NCBI GenBank assembly: GCA_009809945.1
Contig: WTPW01000500.1
Span: 124,001-188,000, forward strand
DNA length: 64,000 nucleotides
Direction: 5' to 3'
Source of the DNA: Gigaspora margarita
Lineage: Eukaryota > Glomeromycota > Glomeromycetes > Diversisporales > Gigasporaceae
The notes beneath the pieces were generated by a model. The model searched no databases and was not told the DNA's origin. It was given only the letters and a program-made list of their open reading frames with translations. Of the stretch, positions 33,526 to 43,960 are shown piece after piece. A program made the position numbers and the translations under genes. The first letter of the stretch is position 1. Each line of letters begins with the position of its first letter.

Positions 33526-34180
33526 TCTTCAACTAATAGAATCTTAATTTTTACAGAAAAATATTAGAAACTCGCAAAAATATAAGGTTTTAGTAAATTT
33601 AAATATCTATGTTTTGCAGGTTTTTCATTCAATTTACACTATATCCAGAAAATTTTTCTCAAAATAAAACCTTCAAAATACTACTAAGCAACTTGATAGT
33701 TATAAAATTCAGCTATTCTCAGTTAAAATTTTTTCAAAGATAAACAAATATTAACAAAGATATCTATATTTATTATTTAGCTTCTTGATCTAGATTTTTT
33801 ATAATAAAGAAGACAAAAAAATTATGTTACTTATCCTAATTTTTACAAGCTCAAATAAACAAATTACTGCATACTATTAAAAGTAAAAGAAAATTAAATA
33901 AAATTTTACTTTCTAAAATTTCAAGATATTTGATTTAATTTTCATTTTAAAATGATTTTTTTTATTTGAAAATATTAATATTTCTTTGTAGATTACTTTT
34001 TTGCATATATTTTGAACTATATTTTAATTGTAGAAAAAATTTTAATAATAAAATATTAAAGTTATTTTATAAAACTAATATTTTTTTACTTATTTTACAA
34101 TTTTTGTTAGTAACTTAAAGTTAATTGTCTTAAAAATTTCATATAAATAGTATTATCAGCTACTTTTTTTATTACTAACT
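33526..34180. repeat. Dispersed repeat H (copy 1)
   Basis: It matches 54787-55430 in the same orientation over about 640 bp (for example TCTTCAACTAATAGAATCTT, AAAACCTTCAAAATACTACT, TACAAGCTCAAATAAACAAA). The upstream part of the repeat continues at 32540-32578 and about 31325-31361, on the far sides of elements A and B. No coding frame. Confidence 0.7.
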
Positions 34181-34336
34181 ATTATACTATGTTCTATTAA
34201 ACAATTGTACTATGTTAATTCTAAAGAAAAAAATATTTACTGCAAAATAAAAAAAAAAGCATACTTTAAAATAACAAAAATGTATTAGAAAAAATGAAGA
34301 CTTACTGAATTAGCCAATATCTTTATACTAGAAGAT

Positions 34337-34620
34337 AGGGTTCCGCAATTTGATTTGATCTTCAAATATTTGAATCAAATATTTGATCAAATTCAAATTC
34401 AAATTTGACTATATTTGATATGATCAAATTCAAATCTGGCCAAATTTGATTTGATTTGACAAATATTTGATTTGATTTGAAAATTACTATTAAAAATTCA
34501 AATTCAAATCAAATTCAAATCCAAATATTTGAATCAAATCAAATTCAAATCAGGGTCAATTTGATTTGATCAAATTCAAATTGACCCAATATTTGATTTG
34601 ATTTGAATTTCAGGAACCCT
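34337..34620. mobile_element. TIR element of CAAATTCAAAT repeats with 10-bp TSD
   Basis: The ends are AGGGTTCCGCAATTTGATTT and AAATTCAGGAACCCT-type sequence. A direct 10-bp duplication, ACTAGAAGAT, lies at 34327-34336 and 34621-34630. The entire interior is built from ATTTGATTTGA, TCAAATCAAAT and CAAATTCAAAT in both directions, giving many possible hairpins. The 10-bp duplication fits Mutator-like (MULE) elements better than Tc1/mariner; this is an inference. Confidence 0.75.
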
Positions 34621-34860
34621 ACTAGAAGATATACCAAATTATAAATATATAACAACTTAAAGGCTCCAGTGACAATAGCTCTATAAAAAAAACAAAATAA
34701 ATAAAAAAAATTTATTTATATAATCAATTGATTATTTATTTTAATTGAGCTCAAATTTAACTATATATTAATTTTTTTTATTTAGGCCATACAAATAAAT
34801 AAAATTGGTTCTCGTAACCTGGCCAAGTGAATTTTTTTAAAAAAGTCAAATGTTATTTTA

Positions 34861-35901
34861 TATTAATGGATTGGATTTACTGTTTTGTACTAAATTTAGT
34901 ACACTTTTCAAAACTCATAAAAAATTTAAAAAATTAAAAAGTTTAATTTTTTTTATATACAAAAATCTGATAAATATTCAAAAATAGTTTGGTATTATTT
35001 ATTATAATATTATTAATAAAATTATTGCAAAAAATTTTTTTAGACCTTGTATTTTTTTTGTAAATTATCGTACTAAATTTAGTACACCTTTTAAAATTAA
35101 TATAATTATAATTTACTAATAAATTTTGCAACTAAAAGGTCAATTATATAAAAATTAGTTAAACCTAATTATAATTAAAAGGTTATTATTAGTTATATTG
35201 TAATAATTATTATTTATATTATAAGCTTTTTTTAAAATTATTGTAAATTATTACTATTTTTAGTAAATTACTAGTAAGCTATATAAGTTTAGCTAGAATT
35301 AAAAAAAAGTTTTATTGATTAAAATTTTTAAATTTTTAATTGAAAGTTATAAAAATTTATCTTCTAATTCTATTTGCAAAAATTCTCTTATACCAATTTA
35401 GTTTATAATAAGTTATATTACTTTAAATTTTAAAAAAATTGCTGTCATTTTTATATATAAATTTAAAAAATATTTATATAGTAATTTTTAGCAAAAACTT
35501 TAAACTTAAATTTTTTCTCATATATTAATTTAATTTTAGAGGTAACTTTATATTTGATATTAGCTAACTTATCTTTACTTTATAACTTTATTATAAATTT
35601 AAATAAATTTATTTAATAAAAAAATTTTTTATAAACAAAAATATCTTCTAATATGACTAGTAATTACTATATAAAATTAGCTTAAACTAAAATTTTTAGA
35701 AATAAAAAAAATTCTATAAAATTTAAAAAACTATTTAAAGCTATCAAACTTTTTTTATAGAATTGCATTATTCTAAACTATATTAAAATAGTATTTAATC
35801 AAGTAGTCAATTATAAAATTAGCAAATAATTTGGCTTACAAGATGGACTAAATCTAGTACAAAATACTAAATCTAGTACAGGTAAATCCAAACCATTAAT
35901 A
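34861..35901. mobile_element. TA-flanked TIR element D, about 1.04 kb
   Basis: The ends are TATTAATGGATTGGATTTAC and GTAAATCCAAACCATTAATA between TA dinucleotides. The subterminal string GTACTAAATTTAGTAC (itself a palindrome) occurs at both ends and at about 35070. The interior is very AT-rich with no coding frame I trust. Confidence 0.65.
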
Positions 35902-35959
35902 TATATTAGATATATAATATCCATAATATGAAATTTATAATTTGGTGTACTATGCACTA

Positions 35960-36847
35960 GCAGTCATACAACATATCATTTTGTTTGATATCTATAATAA
36001 AAATTATAATAAAAACATATGAATTTACTATAAACTTCAAGCTGAAGATTATTTTACTTTACTAATTAACTTTAAATTAAAATTTTTGAAAAAATAGAAC
36101 AAGGGAAAGAGAAAAAGATAGTACAAAAATCAGATTAAAATCTTGCAATTTTGTATAATTTCAAAATATAACTTTGTCAAAAATAAACATTTACTAATTT
36201 TAAAATAGCAAATATATGTAAAATTATACTCTGAACAACTTTACTTAGAAGCCAGAAGAAGAAGATTACCTTGTAAGAAAAATAGATCAGCTATAGACTA
36301 ACATTAAAAATTTTTGGTTGGTAATATAAAACCTCTTTTTTTGTCAAGATAATCTGTTTTGGGCTTCTAAGTAAACTTGTTTAACAGGTAATTTCACTCA
36401 TATTAAGGTCAAAATGCATTTTCTCAGACCTTTTACTAAGTGAAAAATAGGACAAAAAAAGGGGTTTATATTACAAACCAAAAATTTTTAACTTTAGCAT
36501 ATAGCTAACTTACTTTTTCATCAAAATAACCTATTTTTTTGCAACTAAGTAAAGTTGTTTAGAGCATAATTTTACATATAATTGCCAATTTAAATTTGTA
36601 AAAATTTCTTTTTTATGAAGTTACATTTTAAAATTGTACATAATTAACAAAATTTTGACTTGGTTTTTAAGCTCAATTTTTTCTCCTTTTCTTGTTCTAT
36701 ATACTTATAAAATTTAATTTTAACTTAATTAGTCAAGCCAAAAAGGATTTTTAGATCAAAGTTTATAGTAAATTCATATATTTTTGCTTAAATTTTTATT
36801 ATAAATTTATTTTAAACCTATTTCAAAGAAACATGTCCTATGACTGC
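35960..36847. mobile_element. TA-flanked palindromic element, 888 bp
   Basis: The ends are GCAGTCATACAACATATC and ATGTCCTATGACTGC, flanked by TA (35958-35959, 36848-36849). The arms pair through most of the length, for example AGAACAAGGGAAAGAGAAAAA with the complement of TTTCTCCTTTTCTTGTTCT. Inside lie a GAAGCC..GGCTTC pair and a centre near 36400. It appears inserted into a copy of the GTGCACTATAG family (left flank TTTATAATTTGGTGTACTAT, right flank CTAACCCTAATACTAG). Confidence 0.65.
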
Positions 36848-36849
36848 TA

Positions 36850-37717
36850 ACCCTAATACTAGTTCAAACCCTAACTTTAACTAATAATAATTTTATTTTT
36901 TTAAATATTAACCTGTAATATCACAACCTGTTAAATTTAGCAAAATTCTTTTTAAAAATTAAAAATTAGACCTGTGGGTCAATGTTAAAAGTAGTTAGTA
37001 CTCACAGGTTGCTAGTTTGAGTTTAATGGAAAAATAAAACTATGCTAGAACTACAAATAGAAAAATTAGCTTGAATAACATAGCCACTTTATTTATATGG
37101 TACTATAAAATGGTAAATCTGACATAAAAGTCATTAAAATAGAAATTTTCACATGTAGAATTCATAGTAGAAAAAGACAAGTTGTACCATCTTAATAAAA
37201 GAAAGGAATTGCAGAATCTGAGCTTAGAAGAACCTGTTTATCACCTGAAATAGAAGGAAACCAAAACTTTGAGAAGGTTAGTATAGTAATTTTGAGAAGA
37301 TTAGAACAAAGAAAGTGCTAGAATTGAGGATGAAACAGACTACTGAAGGCTAGATTATAGGCTACTTTGAGTAGGAACATATGGGATGTTGGTACCAATC
37401 GAAAGCTAAAAAGGATTTCTGTAAAGGCTAGACATAAAGCAGAAAACCAAGAAAACCATAAGAAGCTGAAACTGAAAACACCACCAGATAGGCATAGTAA
37501 CAAATAAGGATGTATCCAGAAAGACTGAGTATAGAATATAGGAGATACAGATAGCCTATAAATAGTAAAATAAAATAGAATAAAAATATGTACTAAAGCT
37601 TATTATAGGTATAATTAAAAATAGTTTAATAAAGTAAAATCTCTGTGGTATCTAGGAATGCCTGGCCAAGAGGATGAAAGGTCATTTAGATACAAAAAAT
37701 ATAAAAAAAGGGTTTAA
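36850..37717. other. Intergenic DNA with a purine-rich stretch
   Basis: About 37080-37710 is G+A-rich on the plus strand and resembles 16940-17630 in composition. The minus-strand open frames here are T-rich shadows. No ends or motifs were found. Confidence 0.35.
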
Positions 37718-38392
37718 AAAATAGTACACTATGCACTATGGTGAACTCCTTTTATGCATCTCACAATTTTACTAGGGTAACCCCTATTGCATTTTTAATA
37801 AAAATGCTTCTCTCACTATGTTACCTTAGACTCTAATTTTAAATTAATCCAAACCCTAAATCTAACTCTAATTTCACCTCTAATCTTTTAACTCTAACCC
37901 TAATTCCAATTATTATTATTTATATTTGCTACTATAGGAGTGCACTATAGTTAGAGATGGCAAAAACATGTTTTTTATTTTTTTGTATTTTAAAATATGT
38001 TTTAAAACATGTTTTAAAACATTTTTTGTATTTTTTATTAAATATTATATAAAAATGTTGAATCTGAAGTTGCAATTGATCCAAATTGCTACTTTAGATG
38101 AATAAAGTAGCATATGACTAATATTAAGCTCTAAAATTGAATCTTTATATATGTATATAATTCTAAACAGGTAATATTATATATTTAAAGTAGCAACTTC
38201 AGATAGGTAGCTACTTTAAATATAATATAATCATGTGATTAAATTCTACAATCTGATTAGTCAATAGATAAATATTTGATTTTTATTGTTTTTTATTAAA
38301 AAATTTAAATGTTTTAAAACATTTAAACATTTTAAAACATAATGTTTCAAAACATTTACCATCCCTAACCATAGTGCACAGTGCACCAAATT
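37718..38392. mobile_element. TIR element with telomere-like tract, hosting a hAT-like element
   Basis: The left end, TACACTATGCACTATGGTG, pairs with the right end, CATAGTGCACAGTGCACC. The interior carries TTTTACTAGGGTAACCCC and CTAACCCTAATTCC, as in 6495-6742. A separate element (37952-38367) interrupts it. Removing that element restores a continuous GTGCACTATAGTGCAC stretch. Confidence 0.55.
37952..38367. mobile_element. hAT-like non-autonomous element, 416 bp
   Basis: The inverted ends are TAGAGATGGCAAA and TTTACCATCCCTA. The flanking 8 bp are ACTATAGT (37944-37951) and ACCATAGT (38368-38375), seven of eight identical, as expected for hAT target duplications. The arms are rich in ACATGTTTTAAAACAT-type strings. 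Non-coding. Confidence 0.75.
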
Positions 38393-39067
38393 ATAAATTT
38401 CAAAAAAAAATAAATTAAAAATTTTACTTATATTATAAATTTTATAATAAGCTATAAGAAATTATAAATTTTGAAGAACTATATTGCAAAATTTTATTAA
38501 TACAACTACTTTTGTGTCTTAAGTAAAAATGATTCTAATTGTATACTAAATTAATTTATATAAAAAATTAATTTTCAAAATTTTGTTCAATTTTCCTCTT
38601 TTCTGTAGCACAAGCTCTATACTAGGTTAACAGGAACTGTTGTGAGTCCGAAGCATAATATATTATAATAATTAGTTAAATAAACTAACTAGATTTTATG
38701 GTCGTGCACCCCCATGATCTCGTGATCGACCAATCAAATTCGATCACGGGAATAGCAAAAAATTCTATCTTTTTTTACACGAATATTACATATATGTATT
38801 TTTTTTTATCATGTTATTGTTAATGAAATCATATTATAATGAAATGTGGGTTTCTCTAAAACCCATTTATACTTGTTTAATATAAACTCTACTCTAAAAC
38901 TAACCTCTAACCTTAGCCTCTAACCTTAAAAAATGCGCCCCAAAAATTTTTATTTTTTTGGCAGCATTTCGATTTTTTTATACTATACATATTTCATTTT
39001 ATAAAAAAATTAGATCGCACTAAAACACTCCTGATACCCGATTAAAAAATTATAAAATTGCAAACAA
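38393..39067. other. Intergenic DNA, no gene seen
   Basis: A short patch at about 38700-38760 with CGTGATCGACCAATCAAATTC resembles the CCAATCA-bearing sequence near 56190. Otherwise AT-rich and featureless. Confidence 0.35.
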
Positions 39068-39600
39068 ATAATACAGGTCTATGAATTACCCAAAGACAAA
39101 ACTAATGCTGAAAATAAACTTCACCGCGACCAAAAAGGAGTCAACAAAAACAACAGTAAGCATCAGAATGCCAATGAAGCAACTACAAAACACTAGGTGA
39201 CAATACAACGGTGAAACACCAAGAAGTGAAAGCAAAGATACCATTAGACAATGCTGACACCAATAACAACACAAAGAAAACTAGTTAATATATTGTAAAA
39301 ANNNNNNNNNNNNNNNNNNNAAAAAAATGAAAACGAAAAAACCTACCACGTCCAAATGCAAAAAAAAAAATGAAAACGAAAGCCAGTACCAGTTTTCACA
39401 CAAGACCAAAGAAATTCGTAAGGCCATTCTATAAGAACACAAGAAAACACATATAACCACACAAAAGAATGGCACAAGACAACTCCGGAAAAATGGGAAA
39501 AACGCCTTTTACAAGAACGCGAAGAAATGCACAAAAACACGTAAGACCACTTCCAAAAATCTAATAGCGACACAACAANGACACTAGTGATGAACCTACA
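39068..39600. other. A/C-rich low-complexity segment with a gap
   Basis: T-poor on the plus strand, with recurrent ACAAAGAAAAC, AACACAAGAAAACACATA and AAGACCA strings that look like a degenerate minisatellite. Contains an 18-base run of N (39302-39319). The minus-strand open frames are artefacts of the base composition. Confidence 0.45.
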
Positions 39601-39828
39601 ATGACACCAATGATGACACCAACGATGACACTAGTGACGACACCTATAAACGACGACACCAACGACAGCACCAATGACAATACCGACGACACCAACGACG
39701 ATACTGACTACGGCACCAAAACTGAAAAGCGGCAAGCTAAAAAGAAAGAAAAAAAATTAGTAAGTGAAAGCAAAAGTCAAAACAAAAAAAATGATTTTCT
39801 TATCTTAGATGATCAATTATATCATTAA
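39601..39828 (+). repeat. GACACCAACGAC minisatellite with an open frame
   Basis: Six- and twelve-base units built on GACACCAACGACGACAC run from about 39598 to 39720. In frame they encode repeated DDTN-type residues, followed by a lysine-rich segment and a stop at 39826-39828. The frame could be a fragment of a low-complexity protein gene, but I see no intron, promoter or conserved domain. I treat it as a minisatellite. Confidence 0.5.
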
Positions 39829-40203
39829 CAAGTCACATGCTGGACAGACGGACATTTTTCAACTCAAAGGTCTAGTGGGAAAAAGGCACGTGCAGTGTGA
39901 AACGTAATAGCCAATCAGCAAAAGTCACGTGCCGGACAGACAGACATTTCTCAACTTCAAGGTCTAGTGTAGGTCTAGTGTAGACTATAGCAGCCAATCA
40001 GCAACAAGTCACGTGGAGGACAGACGGACATTTTGCAAATCAAAGGTCTAGTGGACAAATTAACTTTGGTTTTTTTTTTTTTTTTTTTATTATTTTTCTA
40101 GTGGATTATAGCAGCCAATAACAAACAAGTCATGTGCCAGACAGATGGACATTTTTCAACTTTTACATGTACATATAAGTCCTCGCTACGCTTCGGACAA
40201 TAA
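39829..40203 (+). repeat. Four-unit tandem repeat with CACGTG and CCAATCAGC
   Basis: Units at about 39829-39925, 39926-40006, 40007-40125 (with a poly-T insertion) and 40126-40190. Each has AAGTCACGTGCCGGACAGAC, GGACATTTTTCAACTCAAAG, GGTCTAGTG and, at its end, AGCAGCCAATCAGCAA. The last unit runs into TAAGTCCTCGCTACGCTTCG. CACGTG is a bHLH E-box core and CCAAT an NF-Y core. Single relatives lie at 16098-16225 and, inverted, at 56112-56215. Confidence 0.7.
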
Positions 40204-40204
40204 T

Positions 40205-41195
40205 AGCACATTATATAATGTAAAATTTTTTCTGAACAACTTTTTCTAAGATAAAAAGATAGGTTGTCTTAGTAAAAAAAATAGTTTATAAGAAAAACAA
40301 AAATTTTTAATGTTAGTATATATAAATTTTTTTTTACTAATTTAATCTACCGTATATTTATTTTTTAATTGATGATCCGCCAGTCATCGGGTGCATGATC
40401 ATAGTGTAACGTGATGCAGATCACTATGTAAATTACTATATATGTGAATGCTACGATCGCCCAAGGAAAAATATTTTTTACTAAGTTAATCGATCTTGTC
40501 GACTAATTGAAAGTTGTATAGCTCGTCGTTGCGGTTCTAATGGTAGTTAAATCATCCAAATCGGCCCAGTGGAAGCCAAGATAGCTTTAAAAACGTGTCA
40601 ACGACTATATAAAATTTCTATGTAAACAATAGATTGTTTACTTAAGAGATTTTATATAGTCGTTGACACGTTTTTTAAAGTTATCTTGGCTTCCACTGGG
40701 CCGATTTGGATGATTTAACTACCATTAGAACCGCAACGACGAGCTCTACAACTTTCAATTAGTCGACAAGATCGATTAACTTAGTAAAAAATATTTTTCC
40801 TTGGGCGATCGTAGCATTCACATATATAGTAATTTACATAGTGATCTGCGTCACGTTACACTATGATCATGCACCCGATGACTGGCGGATCATCAATTAT
40901 GTATTATATATAAAATTTTACACTAAATAACTTTTTCTATAATATAAAGATAGATTGTTTTAGTAAAAAAAAGGTTTATATGTACTAATATTGGAAAGTT
41001 TTGTTTTTTTTTTTATAAACTGTTTTTTTTTACTAAAACAATCTAAAATTTTGCACACTATAGTTTGTTATTGCTTATTTATTTTTATATTTACTAAGTA
41101 AAATTTTTAATTTTTTAAAAAATTTTTTTTACAAAATTATATAATTTGATTGGTCAGAATTATGGAGTATGACATGTTACAGGTATGAGAAATTT
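40205..41195. repeat. Dispersed repeat J (copy 1), split by a palindrome
   Basis: Sequences on both sides of the 40368-40897 palindrome match 52850-53297: TTCTGAACAACTTTTTCTAA, AGGTTTATATGTACTAATAT, TTGTTATTGCTTATTTATTT and ATTTGATTGGTCAGAATTAT. An internal weak inverted repeat makes this family partly palindromic too. Confidence 0.6.
40368..40897. repeat. Near-perfect 530-bp palindrome
   Basis: ATTGATGATCCGCCAGTCAT at the left reads back as ATGACTGGCGGATCATCAAT at the right. The two arms, each about 250 bp, differ at only about four bases and one indel as far as I can follow them. The centre, GTAAACAATAGATTGTTTAC, continues the symmetry almost without a loop. TA lies on both outer sides. 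It is more GC-rich than its surroundings and non-coding. It carries the conserved core shared with other palindromic elements (AATTGAAAGTTGTAGAGCTC, GGTAGTTAAATCATCCAAAT, CCAGTGGAAGCCAAGATA). Confidence 0.9.
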
Positions 41196-41219
41196 ATATT
41201 TCTATTTATTAAAATTTTA

Positions 41220-41413
41220 CTGTATTCCTCCGAAAATAAGCACCCCCAAAAATAAGCACCTCCTACAATTCATATATACCTGAAAATAAGCACCCCTTAT
41301 ATAATAGAAATAAGCAACTAAATATCAAATTATTTGAATTATTAGTTGAGATTATACCTGAAAATAAGCACCCCTATAGTAAAAAAAGGGTGCTTATTTT
41401 CGGATGAATACAG
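41220..41413. mobile_element. TA-flanked MITE, 194 bp
   Basis: The ends are CTGTATTCCTCCGAAAATAA and TTATTTTCGGATGAATACAG between TA dinucleotides (41218-41219, 41414-41415). AAAATAAGCACCCC occurs four times in the left and central parts and once inverted at the right. Non-coding. Confidence 0.75.
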
Positions 41414-41415
41414 TA

Positions 41416-42189
41416 ATTATATATAGTATATATTCAAATACAGTACGGGACAGTTAAAGATATCCACAATTAATTAGTTGGTTTAAAAATGTTATAACTT
41501 CACAAAAAATTATTAAATCAAAAAACCCTCTTTCAAATTGATAGTTTGTAACCTAAACTATATTTTTGAAAGAGGATTTTTTTTATTTTTATTTTTAACA
41601 ATGTTATAATAGTTTAAACTTTGTTTACTTTATATATAAATCAAAAATTTGGCGCTGATCTACATGCATAAGCCAATAAAAACTAATTATTTTTGTGTTA
41701 CATTATTCTAAATTTGGCGCATCTTAGTAAAAAGTGGATGCTTTATAGTGACCTTACCTAGATTTGATGCCTTTTTAATAATAAAATAAAAAGTGGATAT
41801 CTTTAGCTATCCTATACTGTATAAAGAAAGATTAACTTAAATATAGCCAATTATTTAATTTACTATAAAATTTTTTCAAAAATTTTTAAATATTTTCAAA
41901 ATTTTATGTGTTTCTGAAGAAAAAAAAATTTTCTCTACTAATTAAAGTTAAATTTTAATTATAAAATAATAAAAAGTTTTATTATAAAAGTTGTTTATTA
42001 TAACTTAATCTATTATTTGTATTAAAATTATTGAGTACATATTTTTAGAATTTTTAAAAGTTTGTCAATAGTCAAAAATAAAATCTCTAAAAATTTAAGA
42101 TTTTTAAAAATTTAAATTTTTTTTTAGCTTATAATCAATTTAAATTTTTTTTATAAAAATATAAAAATTAATATCATTAAAATATAATT
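41416..42189. other. AT-rich spacer, no gene seen
   Basis: A local inverted pair occurs near 41520-41585 (AAAAAACCCTCTTTCAAATT with its complement TTTGAAAGAGGATTTTTTTT). No other supported feature. Confidence 0.4.
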
Positions 42190-42582
42190 TACAGTGGTCT
42201 ACCATATTATTGTGGACACTTTTTAAAAATTTATATAGAGCTAAATATTTAAGTTATTAAGCTAAAAATTAAATTATAAATGCTTTAAATCTATATCTTT
42301 TAAATAAAACAAGTTTAAAAGATTTTATACTACAGTTTTTAAAATAATTAAGTTTAAGTAAAATATTAGATTTTTATATTTGACCAGTTTTTATTGTTGT
42401 ACAAAATTAATTAAATAATAACTTTTTTTTTTTTTAAAAAAAGTGAGGTCTTTCCTCCGTTCCTTTATTTGAATTATGCCAATTTACATGTTATTACAAC
42501 TTGAATTTACATTTTTCTATAGGGAAGGGGAATAGAGCTACTTTACTCCAGACCTAAGACTTACTAGTTAGATCAAAGACCT

Positions 42583-43120
42583 CTAGATTATGCTAGTTAT
42601 TTGGTTGGGGGAAAGATTGTGGCTAATGAATTTTTGTACCCATCTATAGTAGTTGTATGCCTTTATTAGAGTTATTTTTTTACCTGTTTGGACCTGTTGG
42701 TTTTGCGGGGTGTTTGTAGTGTGTATTTGTATGTCTGTATGTGTTGGAGTATTGATATTTTTTCTATTTTCGAGCCAGCTTTTTTCGTATAGTTTATTTA
42801 TTAACTCATGGTAGAGTGGAGTAATGGACAGCGCCTTCTGTATTTGATTAAGGGGGAGGAGAAATTGAGACATGATTACAGTGATCGGGATTTCTTTTTC
42901 CAAGTGTGTTTTTCAGAGCTTCTGTATATAAAGACCAGGGTTAGAGATAGTAATTTGGTGTTTCGAGGTGATTTCATTTATCATTTCTGTTACAACTATT
43001 TCAAAGGTCTTTGGGTTTTTCAGGCAGACCATCTAGTGCAAGTTATTATCTTTGTGGGTTCTACATACTGTACAGATTAGACTCTTATATTTGTCGGGGT
43101 GCCTGAGGTGTAGGTTAGCA
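42583..43120 (-). pseudogene. LINE C-terminal zinc motif and tail (decayed)
   Basis: CTVCRTHKDNNLHWMVC, a CX2CX8HX3C pattern, is encoded at about 43030-43080 on the minus strand after NLHLRHPDKYKSLI. It matches the zinc-binding tail common at the ends of LINE polyproteins of this group. One stop separates it from the last open frame (42583-42903), which ends the protein shortly before the 3' untranslated tail. Confidence 0.65.
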
Positions 43121-43391
43121 AGTATAGGGAGTTTATTAGTTAGTATTTTAATCTTAAATGCCTTTATCTTTGATTGTATTGGGTGAGTTTGTCTTGTCAA
43201 TGGTTTTCCGTAGATGTTAATATTTCTGTAGGTTAAGTTCTAATTGATTTTATTGTTCTTTTGGTTCCACTTTTGTATTCTGTTTTGTGAAAGCCATTCG
43301 TTGATATTTTTTGCCTTATGTAGTTGCTTTAGGAGGTTACAAGCTGTAAATGGGGCTACTTGTTGGTGAAGGTGAACGTAAAAAAGGTTCA

Positions 43392-43960
43392 CTAGGTTTG
43401 AGGATGAGAATTCAATGCAGTGGGTTTCTTCATAATAAGCTGCATTGGTTTCATCATTATGGATAATGTTGTAGTATAATTTTTTATTGCATTTAGATTT
43501 AGTCGATAGGGGGCTAGGTCATGGTATATAATCTCTTTTGTCTTGTTTGTTGATTTTCCCTTAACCTTGTTGTAGACCTGAGCTGTCTTTGTATTGTTGG
43601 TTATTATTTCTACTTTCGAATTAACAGGGAGTACAGCACTTATTATGGTTAGGCTGGTTATTAGAAGTTTTTCCAGGGATGGCCAGGTTTGATTCCTAAC
43701 TGTGATACTCCAGGTGTGGTTGTTTTTCTTAACTGTAATAGAGGCAAGGTTTGGTTCAGTGTTTGTTTTTATGTATAATTCCACTTGTATGATTCTGGCA
43801 GCACTAAAGGTTAGCTTATTGTATTCGTCTAGTATTTCTTCTTGAAGCATGTTGAAGGATTTTGTGATTTGGTGTGTCAGGAAGTATTTTAGTAGGATTT
43901 GGATGGTAACTTTATTTACTTCTGGTAGTCGAGGTTTTAGACTTCCTGATTTTTTACCAT
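43392..43960 (-). pseudogene. LINE RNase H-like region (decayed)
   Basis: The open stretch SLEKLLITSLTIISAVLPV, then SKVEIITNNTKTAQVYNKV, lies downstream of the reverse transcriptase. It follows the pattern of the RNase H domain in this LINE group (E.. helix, then I.TDSQ, here ITNN). The catalytic Asp expected in TDS is missing. Confidence 0.55.

Noticed and set aside
39086-39573. Minus-strand open frames crossing the N run
   Set aside because: Low-complexity T/G-rich frames opposite an A/C-rich minisatellite, and partly read through N.
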